A DNA stretch of 64,000 bases from Epinephelus fuscoguttatus (taxonomy: Eukaryota > Chordata > Actinopteri > Perciformes > Serranidae): positions 32,388,598 to 32,452,597 of the forward strand of contig NC_064770.1 in the NCBI RefSeq assembly GCF_011397635.1, written 5' to 3'. The position numbers and the translations under genes are program-made. Position 1 is the stretch's first letter, and each line of letters begins with the position of its first letter. Shown in pieces: positions 60,850 through 64,000 of this stretch. The notes beneath the pieces are model-generated. The model was not told the origin of the DNA. It ran no database searches and was given only the letters and a program-made list of their open reading frames with translations.

Positions 60850-61970
60850 TGTTTTCATTTGGCCTTGCTATGTCTGTTGTTATGTGGCCTTCAGAGTATC
60901 CTGCTTTTGTGTTGTCTCTCAAGGCATTTTGGAAATCCTGTTTTGAAGGGTGCTATAAATAAAGTTATTATAGTTATTATTCTTGCCCCTTACATGCCTC
61001 ACCGCTTGCATGTTCTCCCTGTGTCAGCGTGGGTTTCCTCCAGGTGCTCCAGCTTCCTCCCACAGTCCAAAGACGTGGTGTGTCCGTAGGTGTGAATGTG
61101 AGTGTGAATGGTTGTCTGTCTCTATGTGTCAGCCCTGTGATAGTCTGGTGACCTGTCCAGGGTGTACCCTGCCTCTCACCCAGTGTCAGCTGGGATAGGC
61201 TCCAGCCCCCCCGTGACCCCCAACAGGATGAGCGATTGTGAAAAATGAATGAATAAATGAATGAATGAATGACTGCTGTTACCCTCTTTTCTTGATTGTT
61301 GGTGTTACCCACCTCTTCCGGGTTGTGGGTAATAAGCGGGCTACAACATTTGTTTCCTCTTCTTCTTTTAATTTTTACCAACACGGCATAACACATCCCA
61401 TCCTAGAGGGGAAGAGCAGCTTCTCTTCACTGTTAAGCACGAAACACTAACTCTCTCTTGCGTCTCATCCATACCTGTCCCCACAAAACAAGGGCAGGTA
61501 GGAATCGATTAGCCCATAACCAAGGAAACACAGTAACGTAAGTAATAACAATAACCCAAAAATATAATGTGTGCCGTAATTATGGTTACAATGCTACTAT
61601 AATACAGCACAGTCCATGAACTAGGCCTACATTAAACCTCTAAAAGGGGCCATTCTGCATATTGAATGATATTAGTCAGTATTATTAAATTTTAAATACA
61701 TGGTTTTTACCTGTGATGGAGTATTTGTACATTATTATGCGGTGATTCTTATCATTACTTACCTCTGCAGCCGTCTAGCAGCTGTCGTGACTTTTCATTT
61801 GTATTTATTTGTCATTCTTTTTTCTTGTTTTTGTGTGGCGTTACTATTTCTGTTGTTATGTGGCCTTTGGAGTATCCTGCTTTTGTGTTGTCTGTAGAGG
61901 CATTTTGGAGACCCTGTTTTAAAAGGTCGTGTAGATAAAATTATCATTGTTATTATATTGGAGGATTGCC
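60850..61970. repeat. Two copies of a retroposon tail
   Basis: A segment with TCTGTTGTTATGTGGCCTT, AGTATCCTGCTTTTGTGTTG and GGCATTTTGGA occurs at about 60873-60975 and again at about 61850-61965. Both end in ATAAA or ATAAAATTAT followed by ATT-rich sequence, typical of LINE 3' ends. The first copy is followed by the tail repeat listed separately. Confidence 0.7.
60975..61275 (+). repeat. LINE/SINE-type 3' tail repeat ending in an (AATG)n run
   Basis: Contains CTTGCATGTTCTCCCTGTGT, GTAGGTGTGAATGTGAGTGT, GGTTGTCTGTCTCTATGTGT and CAGCTGGGATAGGCTCCAGC and ends in an (AATGAATG)n tail. This is a very frequent teleost retroposon 3' end. The source family name is uncertain. Confidence 0.75.
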
Positions 61971-62215
61971 CCTGTAATGCTACCATAATACAGCACAGTC
62001 CATGAACTAGGCCTACATTAATATATAAACCTCTAAAAGGGGCCATCCTGCATATTGAATGATATTACTCAGTACTGTTAAATCTTTAACACGTGGTTTT
62101 TACCTGTGAAGGAGTATTATTTGTGCATTGTTATGCAGGAATTCTTCTTATTACTCATTTTCTTGAGAAATTTTGGATCCTCCACCTCTGCAGCCGCCTA
62201 GCAGCTGTCGTGACT
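61590..62215. repeat. Local direct duplication, about 200-bp units 390 bp apart
   Basis: Copy 1 (about 61591-61793) and copy 2 (about 61978-62213) share AATACAGCACAGTCCATGAA, CTAGGCCTACATTAA, CCTCTAAAAGGGGCCAT, CTGCATATTGAATGATATTA and TAGCAGCTGTCGTGACT. Small insertions occur in copy 2. The second retroposon tail lies between them, so a composite unit was probably duplicated. Confidence 0.8.
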
Positions 62216-62469
62216 CACCGAGTGCAGAGTCATACCAGGCTATGTTAAGCTGAATTATGGATGAATAGATTGCTTTTATAATTAATGTTGTCTTGGATTT
62301 CACCAGGCCAATAAAAACATATGCAATTGATCTGCTGCACTCCTGGCTGATGAGGACACCTTTTTGCTGTGAATGAGTAATGATGGACAAACACACGTGA
62401 TCCAGACCTCGTTATATTTTATGAAATATTAAGATTAATTGTATTTTGGTGCAGTTATCAGACAGTTAT

Positions 62470-62791
62470 AGCAGCTCATTGGACCGTTATGTCTCTATCA
62501 GTAACGGTACTATAAATGAATCCAGTCCAGGAGCACAAATCCCGCCTTCGCCTTCAGAGATTGGCTCAGCGTCTTGTCAATCACGCCATCCCGCGTTCTC
62601 ATTGGCTAGCACTCTCCTTAAGGACTCTCCCTTTAAACGTTAGCAGGACGGTCAAGATTTTGGAGCGGATTTCTTCTCAAGTGTTCAAATTGAGTGAAGC
62701 GCCTCACGGTAACCTGTGTCAAAGCTGGGAATATGCTGTAGTTAGCCGTCGCCTTTAAGCACCTTTGACCCAGAAGAAACTCTCCGTGATC
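62470..62791 (+). promoter_or_regulatory. slc44a2: Probable slc44a2 first promoter and 5'UTR
   Basis: CpG-containing, less AT-rich than its surroundings. It carries three inverted CCAAT boxes (ATTGG at 62478-62482, 62560-62564 and 62601-62605), a pattern used by NF-Y. No TATA box. It leads directly to the ATG at 62792. Confidence 0.5.
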
Positions 62792-62819
62792 ATGGAGCTG
62801 GAGGAGAAACCGAAATATG
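62792..62819 (+). CDS. slc44a2: slc44a2 first coding exon, form A
   Basis: Short exon encoding MELEEKPKY plus one base, followed by a GTAATT donor. The ATG follows a CpG-rich leader. Vertebrate SLC44A2 (choline transporter-like protein 2, a multi-pass plasma and mitochondrial membrane protein) begins with a similar short, acidic peptide ending in YG before the shared YDP.FKGPI.NRGCTDI region, which would lie right of this window. Gene order supports this: I recall human SLC44A2 lying next to ILF3. Based on ten residues and position only, so the call is tentative. Confidence 0.6.
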
Positions 62820-63973
62820 GTAATTATTTAAAGTCCAGCACGGGCACGCTTCACTTGATTTTGTCCTGGGATAGCTGCCACTCAGCGACTTGGACGTTAG
62901 CTTACTTACCTCTGTAAACAAGGTTAGCTTGTTTTGTTTTGGCGCTAATTGTCCTGTGAATACTTCTTGAAATTGTTTCAGTACTTTAGACGTGTTTTTA
63001 TGCTGCTTCTTCTACTTTGATGCTCCACTTTCTCTCGTAAACTGAACCCAAATATTAACATGCACTTACAATGGTGAGTTCACTGTGTTCTCACACACAC
63101 ACAGCATGGATACAAAGCTTATTTTGTCTGTCATGTTTTTAAAATTCAGCTTGTATGTAAGTAAGCTGGTGGCACAGAGTGTCTCGTATATTGTCAGGCT
63201 GTACAATGTCCCAGTTTATCCTCTGCTTGTCCAGTTGCTGCCACATTCCTCAGACTGGTATGGCAGGCAACAGGAGCTTAGCTGACACCCAGCTATGTAT
63301 AGAGCTTATTAGAAAATACCTCAAACATGTCAAGAGGGTCTGTGTTTGTCAACTGGGTGCTATCAGCCTCTTTTGGTGGTGTCACATTTAAAAATAAGAT
63401 GCACAGTTAATTAAAAAGCTGCACAAAACATCTGTATTGTTCAAAATAGTATCTCTGTAGTTGCTGTGTGGTTGCAGCTATGCCCCCCTTACCCCAAATA
63501 TCTTCTGGTTGTGTGCAGCTCTTTGCTTCTGACAAGGGAAGTGCATTTCACAGAGAGAAATCAAAGCGATCACAGCATGTTTATGGAGCATGTTTACGCC
63601 CCAGTGGCCCAGTTTTGGGCCAATAACCCCGTCTTTATATACGTTAATTAAATGGACTCTTAATATTTATCTGCAGCAACATGTTGCAGGATGTTAAAAA
63701 AGTAGGAGTGAAAACAATGGGAGGCACTTCTTCTGTCTGCTGGCTTTCATTATGTGGCTTTAACATAGCGTTTTCCTTCTCCTCCTCTCTGCACACACCC
63801 TTTTCCACTCTGCCTGCCACATGATGGCTAATTGACTCACATTACCAACCCTTCAGGGAAGGCAGACCTGCTGTACTTTCTGTGCTTGTTTGTAAAAACC
63901 AAACTACTTTGGAGTTTGTGAGGGATTTGGACAGTTTGAGAAGAAGAGGGAGAAACGTATTGTATTCATACAA

Positions 63974-64000
63974 ATGGAAGAAGATGGCCGTGATGGGGCC
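63974..64000 (+). CDS. slc44a2: slc44a2 candidate second first exon, form B, cut by the window edge
   Basis: The last 27 bases read MEEDGRDGA in frame and run off the edge. Human SLC44A2 has an alternative first exon from a second promoter that starts MEDERKNGAYG, which this resembles. The preceding sequence (AAGAAGAGGGAGAAACG...) would be its 5'UTR. Between the two candidate first exons (62820-63973) no other exon was seen. Tentative. Confidence 0.5.

Overview
This window is nuclear DNA from a ray-finned (teleost) fish. The protein-coding genes are split into many short GT-AG exons. Their translations are close to vertebrate housekeeping proteins, and the introns are full of typical fish transposons (Tc1, hAT, Harbinger, L2/L1-like LINEs). 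There are no bacterial operons, CRISPR arrays or prophage. The gene set (ilf3, farsa, gcdh, slc44a2) matches genes that I recall lying together on human 19p13, so this is an old conserved neighbourhood.

Layout: (1) 1-16270, + strand: 3' two thirds of ilf3 (dsRNA-binding NF90/NF110). It includes both alternative endings, a short NF90-type last exon near 10.5 kb and the long NF110-type exons near 12.8-15.5 kb. (2) 18264-33283, + strand: complete farsa (cytosolic phenylalanyl-tRNA synthetase alpha subunit, 13 coding exons, 497 aa). Its introns hold two Tc1-family elements, a LINE with a nested MITE, a TTAA-flanked element and a degenerate piece of 28S rRNA. (3) 36511-39561, - strand: a two-exon gene for a 172-residue single-pass membrane protein that I could not name. 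(4) 39.6-45.7 kb: no gene recognised; it holds a hAT-type MITE and a tandem array with a 56-bp period. (5) 45763-52517, - strand: complete gcdh (mitochondrial glutaryl-CoA dehydrogenase, 11 exons, 440 aa). (6) 52.5-62.5 kb: nested transposons, including a Harbinger element with remnants of both its genes, and a local duplication. (7) 62.5-64.0 kb, + strand: the promoter region and two candidate alternative first exons of slc44a2, which runs off the right edge.

The genes do not form a pathway. ilf3 acts in RNA metabolism, farsa in translation, gcdh in lysine/tryptophan breakdown and slc44a2 in choline transport. Farsa and the small membrane gene are convergent; gcdh and slc44a2 are divergent and about 10 kb apart. 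Exon coordinates were read by hand from splice signals, reading-frame continuity and remembered vertebrate protein sequences. Each complete reconstructed coding sequence is an exact multiple of three. I saw no clear new biological system. The most unusual items are the 56-bp array, the unnamed membrane protein gene, the foldback and internally repetitive TTAA elements, and a LINE fragment lying directly against a gcdh splice acceptor.
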